A stretch of 64,000 nt of DNA, taken from positions 62,001 through 126,000 of the forward strand of contig JABYQR010000009.1 in the NCBI GenBank assembly GCA_022592445.1, given 5' to 3'. Positions 42,026-54,302 of the stretch are shown in pieces. The notes beneath the pieces were generated by a model. That model ran no database searches. It had not been told where the DNA came from and saw only the letters and a list, made by a program, of their open reading frames with translations. Both the position numbers and the translations under genes were made by a program. Every line of letters begins with the position of its first letter. The stretch's first letter is position 1. Source of the stretch: Cytidiella melzeri (lineage: Eukaryota > Basidiomycota > Agaricomycetes > Polyporales > Irpicaceae).

Positions 42026-44425
42026 ATGAGTGCTTCGAGTTCTCGCACTGCGGCTCAAAACTCGTCGCATCAAGATCAGTACCGCCCACGGTCAATCGCT
42101 GAATTAGCAGCGGAAGCAAACGAAGGCTTGTGGGATCCTAGCAAGCCACTGAAACATTGGTTGCGTACCGCAGAGAAGGCACGTAAAGTCGGGAACGCGT
42201 ACGTCCAGGCCGAAGATTATGAGCTTGCTTTCATTGAATACGCACGCGCCGCGACCCTGGTTCTCGAAAAGCTCCCAAGACACAGAGAGTACCAGGCGCT
42301 GTTAAGTTCTACGCAGCGTTCAAACCTAGGCCTCGTGAGTGTTTCTCTCCAACGTAAAACATCTGCACTTTGACACTCAACCTCCCCCGATCGATCTTCC
42401 CCGGCGTAGAACGGACAAGAGATCTTGGATAGTTTGAGCGAGCTGAAGCCCATACTTGTAGATCGGTATGAAAGCTGGATAGCGAGCGGTAACTCGCCGA
42501 ATGCACCAACTCGGCCACCACCTCCAGAAATTCTGACGCGGGAGGAGATCGCCAGGCGTAGACGAGATGAAGAACGCTCTGCTCAGGCACAGGAGGCGAT
42601 GCAGCGGGAGGTGGAATGGCGCATGGCGGACACTGCACGCAGGCAAGCAGAAGATCGTGAACGTAGAGTGCAGGAGGAAGCGGCATGGGCACGACAGTCA
42701 CAAGAGGTGAGGCAGCGCGAGCTCGATGAAGCGAAGCGCCTCGAGGCGAAGGAGGCAGCTGAATACGAGCGGGCAGCAGCCAGGCGAGGTTATGCCTATT
42801 CGGATGAGGAACGGAAGGAGGATGAGAAACGAAGGAGGCAGATGGAAAGGAGACGTGAAGAGCAAGAAGGTATACTTCGAAGACAACAAGAGTCTGAAGC
42901 TGCGGCCAGGGCTACAAGGCGCGATATTGCCGCGACGAACTCTAGCTCAGACCTTTTGTATCGACGTTCACAAGAGCCCGAGGCACCGCCAAGAGGCAAC
43001 TTTCCTGATAATTCCTCAATATACCGCACAACGACTCCTCAGCCATCGCGTCCAGGAAGTTCATCTCAGAACCGCTCTGGCTTCAGTGGACCGACTATTC
43101 ACCCTGTCGAGAGTCCTATGAAATACGAGGATGATACCGATACCGATGAACGGAGTGATGACGGGCGGCGGGGTAAATTCGTTGATCGTACACCAGCGAA
43201 GACCGCTAACGTTAACGTTGGGTGAGTTACATGCACATATCCAGCCACTTATGCCCTAATATCTCTTGTCACAGAGTGTCTTACCCTACTCCTATGACCA
43301 CAACGTCTCCTGCACCGCCCGATCTTGGACAAGTTCAGTACCCGACGCTCATGTCGCAGCATCAACTAAAGCAGGGCTATACGCCATCGCTCCGATCTAT
43401 GTTTGCACACCCTAACGAACCACCAGCATCTTCATCTCTGTTGCTGGAGACAAACCCTTCGTCCAACCTATATGCAAATATTCTTCCGAAGCCTTCCGCT
43501 TCTCCTGCCCCTCAATACCTCCCAGGCATGCCTGTCGCTGATGTCACGCGAGACGTGCGTCCTGGAGGTACCCAGCGTGGTCCCTCACCAACAAACCGTC
43601 CTCAGTTACCTTACGTACCTCCTCCGCCTCCGTTACCCAGCTCATCGCGAATTGTACGCGTTGCCTCCACCGATACTCAGGTTGTTGAGCTGAGGTCGGT
43701 TAAAATGCCTCGGGACTGCCTGTCCAGATTCCTCTCCATCGCCAGGGTTAACACTGAGCGGAATAAGGAGACCTGTGGGCTTCTGTTGGGCAAGGAAGTA
43801 AAGGGAAAGTACGTTGTTTCGGTATTGTTGATACCGAAACAACACTCCACCAGCGACACGTGCACTATGGACGAAGAAGAGCTTGTTTTGCAGATCACCG
43901 AGCAGCGAAAGCTAATCACTCTCGGTTGGGTACGTGCTTCCACAGATCGTTTGGGAACAAGTCTCTGACTTCCATGCAGATACATACTCATCCAACTCAG
44001 TCTTGTTCGTACTCTCACTCTCTGTTTTGCTGAAGTGGTATTGAGGACAGTCATAGGTTTTATGTCTTCTGTCGACCTTCACACACATTCAGGCTTCCAA
44101 AGGATGCTTCCTGAATCATTTGCAGTGGTGTGCGCACCAAAATCAAAGCCTACGTAAAGACATCAATGCGTGATATTTTCCAGCGTATCTGACATGCTTT
44201 TGACAGATTCGGAATTTTCCGCCTCACAGACCCGGTGGGCCTTCAGACAGTCCTGGAATGCACCGCGAAGGAGGCGTTCCATCCTCACCCAGACTACGCG
44301 ATATACACGGTGAGTTTGACATTCTGTTCCTGTACGTTAAATTGCAGCTTACATCTATGCAGGACTGCGACAGCAATCATGTCCAGATCAAGGATATACC
44401 GATAGAAATCGTTGACTTGCGTTGA
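42026..44425 (+). CDS. AMSH/STAMBP-type JAMM deubiquitinase
   Basis: Seven exons (42026-42334, 42410-43221, 43275-43929, 43980-44004, 44057-44153, 44207-44309, 44363-44425) give 687 residues. The N-terminal 100 residues form a USP8/MIT-like helical domain ([36 protein letters not shown]). A long Glu/Arg coiled coil (about 160-260) and a proline-rich linker follow. The C-terminal JAMM metalloprotease has ETCGLLLG, then [20 protein letters not shown], the complete zinc ligand set HTH..S..D, and [13 protein letters not shown] enzymes cleave K63-linked ubiquitin on endosomal cargo with ESCRT. The exon with the two zinc-binding histidines is only 25 nt. Confidence 0.93.
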
Positions 44426-44675
44426 CTATGACTTCCCGCCACTGCCATCCTTTCTTTTTCGTTTCACCATCCAGTGTTGTATTTATTTAGCACTAGGAAT
44501 ACGTAGGAGCATGCCTGGAATTCCGCACTTTCGTTTAATGCAATTGCCTCCATTTTTTGCTGAACTGAGCAAGTAGTCCGCCTGAAAGTGGCTTGAGTCT
44601 GCTCGCTACTGTATAAGCAGCAGTGTGCGCTTTGGCCGTCAAAGCGCGCTCTTTCGTTTCTGACTGCCACCAACC

Positions 44676-46440
44676 ATGCCGCTCGGTCCTGTAGAGGTAG
44701 AAGAGGAAGAACTGGCCCTCAAAAAGGTCATCGCAACCTTCCAGCAATATGGCATTTACGCAGTAAAGAACTCACATACTACCACAAGTTCAAGGACGCG
44801 ATTGCTGAGCGTCGTTCGGTCCTACAGATTGCAGCCAACAACCGTCGGCGGAAAGACATTTACACTCTTCCGAGCGCAGATCAAGAGCTGCTCGGCCAGT
44901 TGGGGTACAAGAAAAAGCTGGCAGAAGTGGACAATGCCATTCTCGCGAACGCAGAGTTTGTGAAGCTGATCGTGGCGAACACTCAGATCTTTGGAGGAGC
45001 CCCTGAAGAAGACGTGCCAGAGGAGGAATTGGACGGACGGCGGGGTGAAGTCGCTGGGCCTTCGCGTTCGCATGGTCACTCTCATTCTCATGGTAAGCCT
45101 GTAGTGATGGATTGAAAATAGAATGCAAGTCTTTTGCGAATTGATGTTATAGGCGGCCATTCGCACGACCATGGCAGTCATGGTCTGTCGCGGCGAGGAC
45201 CGCGACAGGGAATAAGACCGACAGACGCAGACATGGACAAGCTTCGTAGCACGATCAAACAATTCGTCCGTGACTGGAGTGAAGAGGTTATTCTTCTTGC
45301 ATCTTCCCCGTTCCTCATTCGGTGCGGATACTGAGTGATGTGACAGGGAAAGGCTGAGCGGGATGTGTGTTATAAACCGATGGTTGATGCTCTGCTTGAG
45401 AACTTCAAGGATATACCTCAGAAAGAGAGGTGATTCCCGAATTGCATTCACTGCAAGCTTGATTTTGACTGACGTTCGCATGGAGATCGAAACTTCGGGT
45501 GCTTGTCCCAGGTGCTGGACTGTGTCGGTTAGCCTGGGATGTGGCAAACCAAGGTGGGGGTACTTACTCATGGTGTTCAATCAACGTTGAAATTTATGTG
45601 ATATACCAGGTTTCGCATGTCAGGCAAACGAGTTTTCGCACTACATGCTCCTTGGCTCATTCTTCATTCTCAACAGGTATGGTAGAGTGTTAAGAAGATA
45701 TCTCGTCGACGGTGGTCACTGACCATTCGGCATCGATCAGGACAGACAGAGTGAATCAACATACGATTTACCCGTACATCCACTCCTTCTCAAACATCCG
45801 CGATAAACCTGCGATGCTGCGCGCGGTATCGTTCCCGGACGTCTCTCCTTCCTCCCTTCCACCTGGGTCCAACTTTTCGCTTGTCGCGGGTGAGTATAAG
45901 TCAACGTTCCTCAAGTGCATCCTTACACCACACGTTCAGGCGACTTTGAGGAGATATACGGTAATGAAGATGAGGATTCGGAAGAGCCTCAGGCCGGACT
46001 GTTCAACGCCATCTTGACGTGTTTCTTCATTGATACTGTGAGTGGACGAGTGCCCCTGTCGCTTGCTGGAAGGATCTTATGTACAATTTGATTATGCAGG
46101 CAAAGAACATCGTCAACTACCTTCGTGTCATCCACCGCAAACTTGCTCCCGGTGGTGTATGGATCAACCTCGGACCTCTCCTGTGGCACTGGGAAAACAA
46201 TACCTCAAACGACCCTTCTATTGAGCTCAGTTTAGAGGAGGTCAAGACACTAGCACAGAGCATTGGGTTTGAGATCACGGTGAGTTTCTTGCTTGGTTTT
46301 TTTGCTGTTGATGTACCACGGAAGCTCACATGCGTGCACAGAACGAGAGAGAGATAGAGACGACATATACTAATAATGCCCAGAGCATGCTGGGATACGT
46401 GTATCATGCTGCCTTCTTTATAGCCACAAAAGTCGGATGA
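44676..46440 (+). CDS. Carnosine N-methyltransferase (N2227) homologue, apparent frameshift in exon 1
   Basis: Exons: 44676-45092, 45153-45286, 45347-45429, 45486-45553, 45610-45676, 45741-45889, 45940-46037, 46100-46279, 46342-46440. The start MPLGPVEVEEEELALKKV is in one frame, but coding from about 44784 (YYHKFKDAIAERRSVLQ) is in another; one base seems missing near 44782. Downstream everything joins: VLVPGAGLCRLAWDVANQ is the SAM-binding motif I, ANEFSHYMLLGSFFILN and LAPGGVWINLGPLLWHWE are family motifs. The family methylates carnosine and related histidine dipeptides. A His-rich insert (HGHSHSHG and HSHDHGSHG) precedes the core. If the base loss is real the gene is broken; it could also be an assembly error. 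Confidence 0.8.
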
Positions 46441-46858
46441 CATCTTGTCGTAAATAGAATCATACTCTGCTGTATATCATGGCATCAAGCTGAGGACCAA
46501 TATGTTCCATAGTAGTTCTGGGTTGTAAGGTATGCGTAGTGCTCGTTCTGCTGACCTTGTAGCAGCATCTACTTTTGCAACTGAAATCTGAGTTTTCTAC
46601 ATCCCACAATGACCGCTTCCTCTTCTGACCCCTACTTTTCAACACTAGCTTGGTGAACTGGCCGGATGTCGGTTCTAACCAGATTTTGAGGATGAAGATT
46701 GAAGTTCTTGATTTCACGGCGCATCCATCGAGACCCCGCGCGGCACGCATCCTTGTTCACAGCCATAAAGTCATCTCATCGGCCAAAACATTAAAAAATA
46801 ACTGCGTTCTGCCTTAAGTCATTCAAGAAACAAGTGGGCATTTTTTCACCACTCGTCA
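46441..46858. other. Convergent 3' intergenic region
   Basis: The methyltransferase and the sugar-type transporter end towards each other across 418 bp. I see no gene here. Confidence 0.45.
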
Positions 46859-49159
46859 TCACACTTCCCTACCCTCCTTCTCCCCTTTCAACACACTCTC
46901 CTCCGCAACCCTCCCCTTCTCCTTCCTCAACCGCTGACTCTCCCTTACCCCAAACCCGTGCCTAAACACCATTCGCACCTCCTCCAAGCTCAACCCCGCC
47001 GTCTCCGGGAAACAGAACACGCAAAACAGCCATCCGAGAAGACACAGCCCCGCGTAGAACCCGAACGCACCCGCGGGCGTGATGCGGTCCATGAGCGACA
47101 GGTACGTGGATCCAATGAGCAGGTTACCTGCCCAATTGCAAAAAGTGGCGAGAGACGTGCCGATGCCTCGTACTAGATGAACACATTATTGAGCGAGAAC
47201 GAATCGGTCGTGCGGGAAGAACAACCTACCTTCCAAACTGAACAGCTCGCCCTGTTGCCAGGGAACGTTCCCGAGCCCTGTCGCGTACGACGCGACGTAA
47301 AATATCATGGACACCAGCACGATCGCAGACCACGTTTTCGAATAGTCCGTCCCGTCCACGAGGTTCCCGCCAGTATGTCTTGTAAGATCTACCAATCGGG
47401 TTTCAAGTCGATTCGTGTAATCCAACGACGCGAGAAACATGCCTACTCACAGAAAAAGGACACGCTGGCAAGGACAAGGCCTATCACCATGCCTGGCGCA
47501 GAATAAATCATAATCTTGCGTCGGCCGATGATGTCGATGTATTTGAGTGCGAAGAGGGTGAAGATAAAATTGGTCCCGGAGACGATGAGGCCGACGGCAG
47601 TCGGATTGTTGAACCCGATTTCTTGGAAGATCGTGGCGCTGTAGTACCTGTTGTAACGTGCGATGATGAAACTCAACATAAGAGATGTGAATGCAAGATG
47701 TTGGCACGGACATGAGGGTGTTGAAACCGGAGAGTTGTTGATAAGCTTGAAGACCGCAGCTAACGACTACATGCAAAAAGTGAATATTCCGAGTGAAAGG
47801 TGTTGGTGGACGGCAGGGCTCACTAAGGGCACGTCGATTAATTGGATTCAGAAAAGCCATCCCGAGACGTTGCAAGAGTGTTGTGGAGTCTGCGATTTCG
47901 ATGCTTTGCTTCACCGCAGAATGCAGAGCTTTGGTCTGTATTCGTGACCCAAAGCTTCAACATCGTTCCCACACTTCCGGGAGACAATGCACTGACCTTT
48001 AGCGAGACTTGCTCTGGAGTTGCGTATGAGTACGTCTTGGCCAAAACACGTTGTGCGGCCTCCATCTGTCCGCGCCTGATGAGGATTCTAGCTATATATA
48101 CAGTACGCACCATGTCATCCATTAAGACGCGTCTAGCCGGCTCGAGCACTTACGTGACTCTGGTAGGAACAGTAACAGCATGCATTGAATTCCTGCGGGC
48201 AGAGCTCCGAGACCGACCATCCATCGCCATCCACCGTGGGTGTGCTCAAAAGCGGCACCTAGCGGGCAGACGTTGGTCAGCTCACGATGAGCCAAGTTTG
48301 ACGCGAGAAAAAATACCGATTCCATAAGCTATGACTTGTCCGCCCGTGATTAGGACAACGTTCAGGACGACCATCCTTCCCCGTTGTCGAGTTGGCGACA
48401 GCTCTTGGATGTACAGCGGCGCGACGCAGGACGCAAGACCGACGCCGACGCCAATGAGAAAACGGCAGCCAATCTGAAAGTTGTTTAGCTCGATGCGACG
48501 CTTCCCGATGTTTGTTGGACAGATGTACAGACCATAGACCAGACGGTGTGGCAGACAGCCTGTCCAATAGCACCGCCGATGAATACCACATCAGCGATAC
48601 CCAGCACCAGCTTTCGACCGACGAAATCTGAGAGCATACCAGCCACCAGGCCGCCAATCAAGGCGCCTAATGTAGTGGCAGAGGTAATCAATTCCTGAAG
48701 AGCACCGCGATGTTTAGCATCGTCAACGAGAAGCAGGCGAGCACGAACCTTTTGTCCAGCAGATAGTTCGGCAGGCCCGAGATCGGATCCTATGCTTACA
48801 AGAGCGCCTGATATGACGCCAGTGTCATAACCTGCAATCGATGAGTAGTTCTGTTAGATGGCTGCAAGAGATGGGAAGCATCGCAGGCTGACCAAAGAGC
48901 AAACCAGAGATACTGGTGCATAGGACGAGAAGCCAGATGAACCAGCTTGTCTTGTCTTCGCCTTCTGCGACGACTGCATACTCTGATATCTCGCCGGCAG
49001 CGTTGAGCTGCGAGACGTCCTCTGTTTCGATATAGCTGATAGGAAGAAGCGTCAGTTGATATCTGTAGATGAACCAGTTCTGAGACAAACTGACCTCCGT
49101 CTTGAGTCGTCTTTGGACAATTTGGACTCTGGGTCGTACGTGTGCGGCGGGCTGCTCAT
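46859..49159 (-). CDS. MFS transporter, myo-inositol (ITR) type
   Basis: Twelve exons (49159-49095, 49035-48893, 48831-48749, 48694-48533, 48473-48317, 48258-48154, 48091-47997, 47935-47824, 47766-47712, 47647-47451, 47388-47230, 47172-46859) give 548 residues. Sugar-porter signatures are all present: [11 protein letters not shown] in TM1, SDFVGRK after TM2, [24 protein letters not shown] around TM4, a PESPR-like end of TM6, [22 protein letters not shown] in TM7 and [12 protein letters not shown] after TM12. The TM1-TM4 sequence is closest in my memory to fungal ITR myo-inositol/proton symporters. Location would be the plasma membrane. Hexose transport is the alternative. Exon count is high but every junction keeps the frame. 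Confidence 0.9.
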
Positions 49160-50807
49160 TGCACGCAGAATCAAGAAGAGAGGTGAGGGAAAAGAGAGAC
49201 GATGAGGCAGACGGCAATATACTTGTGCCCTGTTGGGATCACTCGTCGCAGGACTTCTGTGACTTCTCAACCAGACGCTAACAGGTCATGCGAACAGCAT
49301 CAACACCACTCGTCCACAGCGAAAGAGAGGAAAAAACAGGCGTACGGTAACAAATGCTGCACGTGAAGAGTTGTCTTGAATAAAATGTCTCAAACATGTT
49401 CTTGATCTTCATCATTCTGACCAACAGCAACAACGATGGTCGGGAACTGTGGATAGACGAGTTTGACGAACCAGGCTCTGGAGGTATAAACGAGCATGTC
49501 TGCATTGTCTCTGTTGACTATAGCGGACTGGGTAGGGAGAGTCACCCTCCAAGGTCGAGCTTTAGGTTGTCAAAGTCGACCTCGGGAGGATGCTAGCAGT
49601 GCTCATTGCGTACGGCGTTCGCGTCTGCTTCCTCGTCGATGCTGAGGATGGAAAGGGAGTTTTTCAATGTGAGTGATTAGTGTCTGTAGTGGAGCTAAGG
49701 CTTGAGGTATGCGAGGATGTGGACAGAAGAGAGCCTGAGGAGACATAATCAGAGAGCTGGGCGCTCTTGCCTTTGCGTCGCGTCGCGTCGACCAAGACCA
49801 CCACGACCAAGACACCTCCCCTACCGTGACTATTACCACCACCAGTGACCACAGTCATCACCGACAAAACTCACCATCACTACCTTCTCAATCTTCTACC
49901 TCCTCGTCAATCTCCACCGCCAGTCCTGACTACTGCGATTTTCGCGACGATGACCATCACCTCCTCCATCCCACACCCTCACGGCAGCGGAGCATCTGCC
50001 TGCTGGGAGTCTTTCATTTACAAAGTCTCTGAATTCAGTCCGCCTGAGTCCGTCTTTGCCTCCTAGGAAAGTGACTTTTCTCGCCGTCATTGGTTTTTCC
50101 CGTGCAAGTGACTGGCTCCTTAGCTGCTGCTGCTACGGATAGCCTTCTCAGGTCTATTTTTTGCCATGTGTATGAGTCCAATCCCTTCAAGAGTACGCGC
50201 ACATCATCCGCTCACAAAAGACGGTACAGTGCTACTGTCGAGTCGCTACATCCAACCGAGACCGAAGCCACTACCCATATCGAGCGAGAGACAGCCTGCC
50301 TCTCCTGCCTCATGATAAATCGACACTCCACCACTTGCCTCGTTTCTGCAACCGCAGTCGTCGAATGCCGGTTCCCTGAGCAAGGAATACTCCATTACCA
50401 CGACGGCGACGACGACAATGTGGTGATCGCACAGCGTTCTTCGAGCAACAAGCGCAAAGCACTTATTATATCAAGGGCTGAAGACTAGAGGTTTTGATGT
50501 GTGTATTTCGTACCGTAGAATCGAAGATCCTTTCTAGAGCTCTAATGCGATGACTGACTCGGACTGCCATATTTGGACAGATGACCGGCCACGATCAAAA
50601 TAGGCCACACCATCTTCTGCAAAAGCCTCACCATTGAGTGGCTGACAACTAGGTAATAAAACTTGGAGGTTGACTGTGAGTAATCGTTCTCTCTGCCACC
50701 GTATTTAAAATCCTGTCGTACATCTTCATTGCTAATTTGCTTTACTAATTTTGCACACATCATTTCAAGGCATTCACCCTCGAAAACTCCCCCTCAAAGC
50801 GCAACAC
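49160..50807. other. Gene-free stretch, transporter promoter to FunK1 remnant
   Basis: About 1.6 kb. Short low-complexity open frames (Ser/Thr/His-rich, around 49800-50060) are present but lack splice structure or recognisable motifs. I support no gene here. Confidence 0.4.
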
Positions 50808-53394
50808 ATGATGGACATGGACGGTAGCATAGTTGGCCCCGTCTCTCCTATCGACTTCATCAATAAACTCATGCCCATCTCGGGTGAACACCTGATGAAG
50901 AGGGCGCCCGACGATGTCGAGTTCGATGAGATCCCCCTGAGTTGGAGCGAAATGGATCTCTGCAAAGATTTTGTAAGTGCAGTTTCCCTACCAGCTCACT
51001 CAGACTTGTCACTTACAGAAAATTCTGTGCCGCTACAATCTACCGCAGGTCGACAGGATCAAGGGATTTGGTATCTCTCCAACGTATCCAATTTTCTTCT
51101 CCGCAGACCCAACGGACAAGGGTGTAGACCGTCCAGATGCTGTACTCATGGAATACCAAGATGGTATCTCAGCAAACAATCGAAGGGATGTCTGCTCCTT
51201 TGATTGGTTTCACAGCGGGCTTGTCATCGAGTTCAAGAGACACATGGAAATGGACCCTTTTGATACCACGGCGCAGATTTCCAAGGCTGCTGCTCGGTCT
51301 ACAGGCGCAGACAAGGGCAAGCTTGAGTCGCTTTTGAAGCTTGCAGATGACAGCATCGAAACCTTCGCTCAACTGGCTTTCTATGCGCAGGAGGTGTTCT
51401 CTCACCAGCACCGTCTCCATCTGTTTCAGCTACTCATTTGCGGCGTAACTGCCAGGTTTTTGTTCTGGGACCACTCGGGAGTCATAGTGTCCGACCGCTT
51501 CGACTACACTGAACAGCCCTCGCTCCTGGCACTATATCTCTGGCGCTATAACCACATGTCGGCTGCCGTGCGAGGCTTGGATAGCACTGCAAGGCGCGCG
51601 ACTCCTAACGAGGCGAAGGTGTTCAAGGAGGCCGTGGAGGAGTTCCTGGAAAACATGGACAACATTGACCATCCCCGACGCAACCTTCTTAACGGCGCAG
51701 AGACACTCAGCGCACAGTACCCAGTTTACAAGATCACTGTCGACGACGACATAGCCAACAAGTCCATGAATATCCTCATCCAACGTCCTCTCTGCCGCTC
51801 TCACTCCCCCATCGGTCCTAGTACTCGTGTCTACCTTGCCTACGCCATTCATGAGCGTGAACTGCTGTTATTCAAGGACACGTGGCGCCATTAACACCAT
51901 TCACTCCTCCCGGAGAGAAAGCTATACGCCGAGGTTGAACGCGCGCAAATTCCGTATGTTCCTAGGGCGCTCTGCGGAGGAGATGTCAAGTTGAATGGCG
52001 AGCGCGGTCTCACGCGGTGCCTCGCCTGGGCAGAGAAGATGACGGAGCTTCCAGTCGGTTTCAGCCCCGATATGCTCGAATTACAGCACCACAGGCTGCT
52101 ACAGAAGCTGGCTTATCCCGCGTGGCTTGTCAAAAACTTCAAGGATTTTATCAGCGCGATGCGTGACTCTGTCAAAGGTACGCTCCCATATACGGTTTCC
52201 TGGACTGAATACTCAAAACATGTGTCTGGTAGGAATGAACCTGGTCAGGCAGAACTGCGGTGTTGTACTTGGCAACATCAGTCCTGGGAACGTGATGCTC
52301 AGCGCCGGCGCAGCGGCAGAAGGCATTTTGGTGGACTGGGATCTCGCGATGAACGAGGAGCTCTCTGAAGGCCAGGTTCATCAGCGCTTCCACACCGTAA
52401 GTATCTGCTGCTTCTCGTGGGTTTTGTGATCCATCGCTGATCACTGAGCAGGACACGGGAAATTCAGGTCTATTGCCATGCTGGCAGACCCGCTGAAAGC
52501 GCACGAGGCTCTCGACGATTTCGAGTCCGTGTTCTGGGCTGTGCTCTATGGGGTGATGCATCGCTTTGACCACACTAACAATGCCACCATCCTAGTAGAC
52601 ATGTTCGACGAAAAGTATCCTATCGCGCTTCCCAATGGCGCCATTGCATACATTGGCGGCCGGGCAAAGAGGTTTGCGCTCGACACGCTCGACACAGGTC
52701 TACGCTTCACAAGCCTACCCTGCAAACTCTAATTTGCAGACTTGCCAACGAGTGGAATGATTACTACATAGCCAAAAATGCTGCCTTGCGCGCCGACAAC
52801 AAACCTACTACCGCCGTTAGTACCAGTAAAGTCCAAGGACCTAACATAGCCCGACCCGAATTAGTACCAGCAATGTTCTCTAAACGGACTTATAAGGCAG
52901 AGAGAAGGCAAGAACCTGTGGCTCCATTGTCGGTCGCGCGCAAGAATTACGAGGCGTTGCGTACAAAGTTGAGTGATGCACAGCATTGGATAAACATATT
53001 CGACGACGCCCTAGAGCAAGAGGGTTGGATGAAAGACTCTGTACGCGACCCATACCCTCGTCTCACTACCGACGCCCACCTTCGCCAGCTCCAACAAAGA
53101 AACTACGCCTCTTTCGTATCCGGGAAGACATTGGCCCTTCGTCGTGGGCAGCACAGTCGGGGGACTCACACCTTGGCGACAAACACCATCTGGCATAGCC
53201 GAACAAGACGTGTACTGCCAGGAGCGGCCGTTGCCGCAAGCTTTCGAGGAGTCCTTCACCACGAAATCGCGAAGCCATTGAATCGCAGCGCTCTCATCCC
53301 TCGTCTCTCATCAGAGCAACGATCCTTCGCATCCCGCTCGCACCGCCAACTGGTTTTGCATTTCCAGACATTGAGGCGAGTTTTTCGTGTTTGA
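50808..53394 (+). pseudogene. FunK1 kinase paralogue, broken and with a dead catalytic loop
   Basis: Exons correspond to those of the FunK1 gene at 23753-26911: 50808-50972, 51019-52177, 52233-52396, then from about 52452. SGLVIEFKRH, HQHRLHLFQLLICG and ARFLFWDHSGVIVSDRFDY match nearly residue for residue. A TAA at 51892-51894 replaces a codon in DTWR..LPER. The catalytic loop, HRDIS in the intact copy, reads LGNIS (about 52275), losing His, Arg and Asp. One-base shifts occur at the start of exon 4 and near 52727. The DWD motif survives. It is a pseudogene, probably catalytically lost before or during decay. Confidence 0.85.
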
Positions 53395-54302
53395 ACGGGC
53401 TTCCTGTGACACCCCTGTGGCACTGCACATTCCTGCTGCACATGGTACCCAATACCTTTGGAACTTGCTACCTGCTGGCGCTGATTGTTTGGCTTCGTTC
53501 AAGATGTGCGTCGAGGAGGTGTCATGTATAGCACATATATAGTTTACTCTGTTGTACTAAACAATTTATCTTCTACTACCCCATCCTATTGTTTGAGCTT
53601 TGCTTGCTCAGATAGCGTGCCTACAACTTTGATCATGTCTGACTCAATTTGGCGCCGCCCACTTTGACAGGCGACAGCAGTGGTGGTTGCTGCGAAGGAG
53701 AAAACGCGAGCCCATCCGAAACCGAGTATACCGGTGTGCGCACCTCGAGTCAGAAATCAGAAATTACGTTGGAGCTGTTGTTTACTAGTACTGGTACAAG
53801 TATACTGCTGTGATTTGCATCATAACGGAAAGAATTAGGAAGAAAAACAGGAAAAGCACAGCGAACAACCGTTCTACGCCCCATTATGATTTCTATTCCA
53901 ACACGACGAAAAAGAAGACCCAGTCCAGTTTTGAGATAGAACTTTGCGTCACGAGAAAAAAAAAGGTAGGGAGTGTGTGAGACTCGATGGTTGAGTCGCC
54001 AGTCATAGATAATTCTGTTCAAGTCCATGTTGCAAGCGTACGCTCCGAATGAAGGAAGAGAGGAAGTTGCAAGGAAAAGCGAATGTGGGATGGCATGGGT
54101 CATACGCATGCAGCAAAGCGATATCAATAAAGTTGGTGGGTATGTTCTAGGATTTGAGGTTTGCGTCGATAGATTGAGGTGCCACATGGGATGCGGCATT
54201 CCCGGGGAAGGACGCCCAGTACTGCGAGGGTACCACTGCAGCGACGGACGGCAGGACAGTGGCGGAGGCAGACCAAGACACAAGGATGGGTTGCACGGCC
54301 GC
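53395..54302. other. Gene-free stretch, FunK1 remnant to PIP5K
   Basis: About 900 bp holding the 3' flank of the PI4P 5-kinase gene. I see no gene, repeat or RNA. Confidence 0.4.

Noticed and set aside
49800..50480. Ser/Thr/His-rich open frames as a possible gene
   Set aside because: Composition is that of simple repeats, with no family motif and no intron signals.
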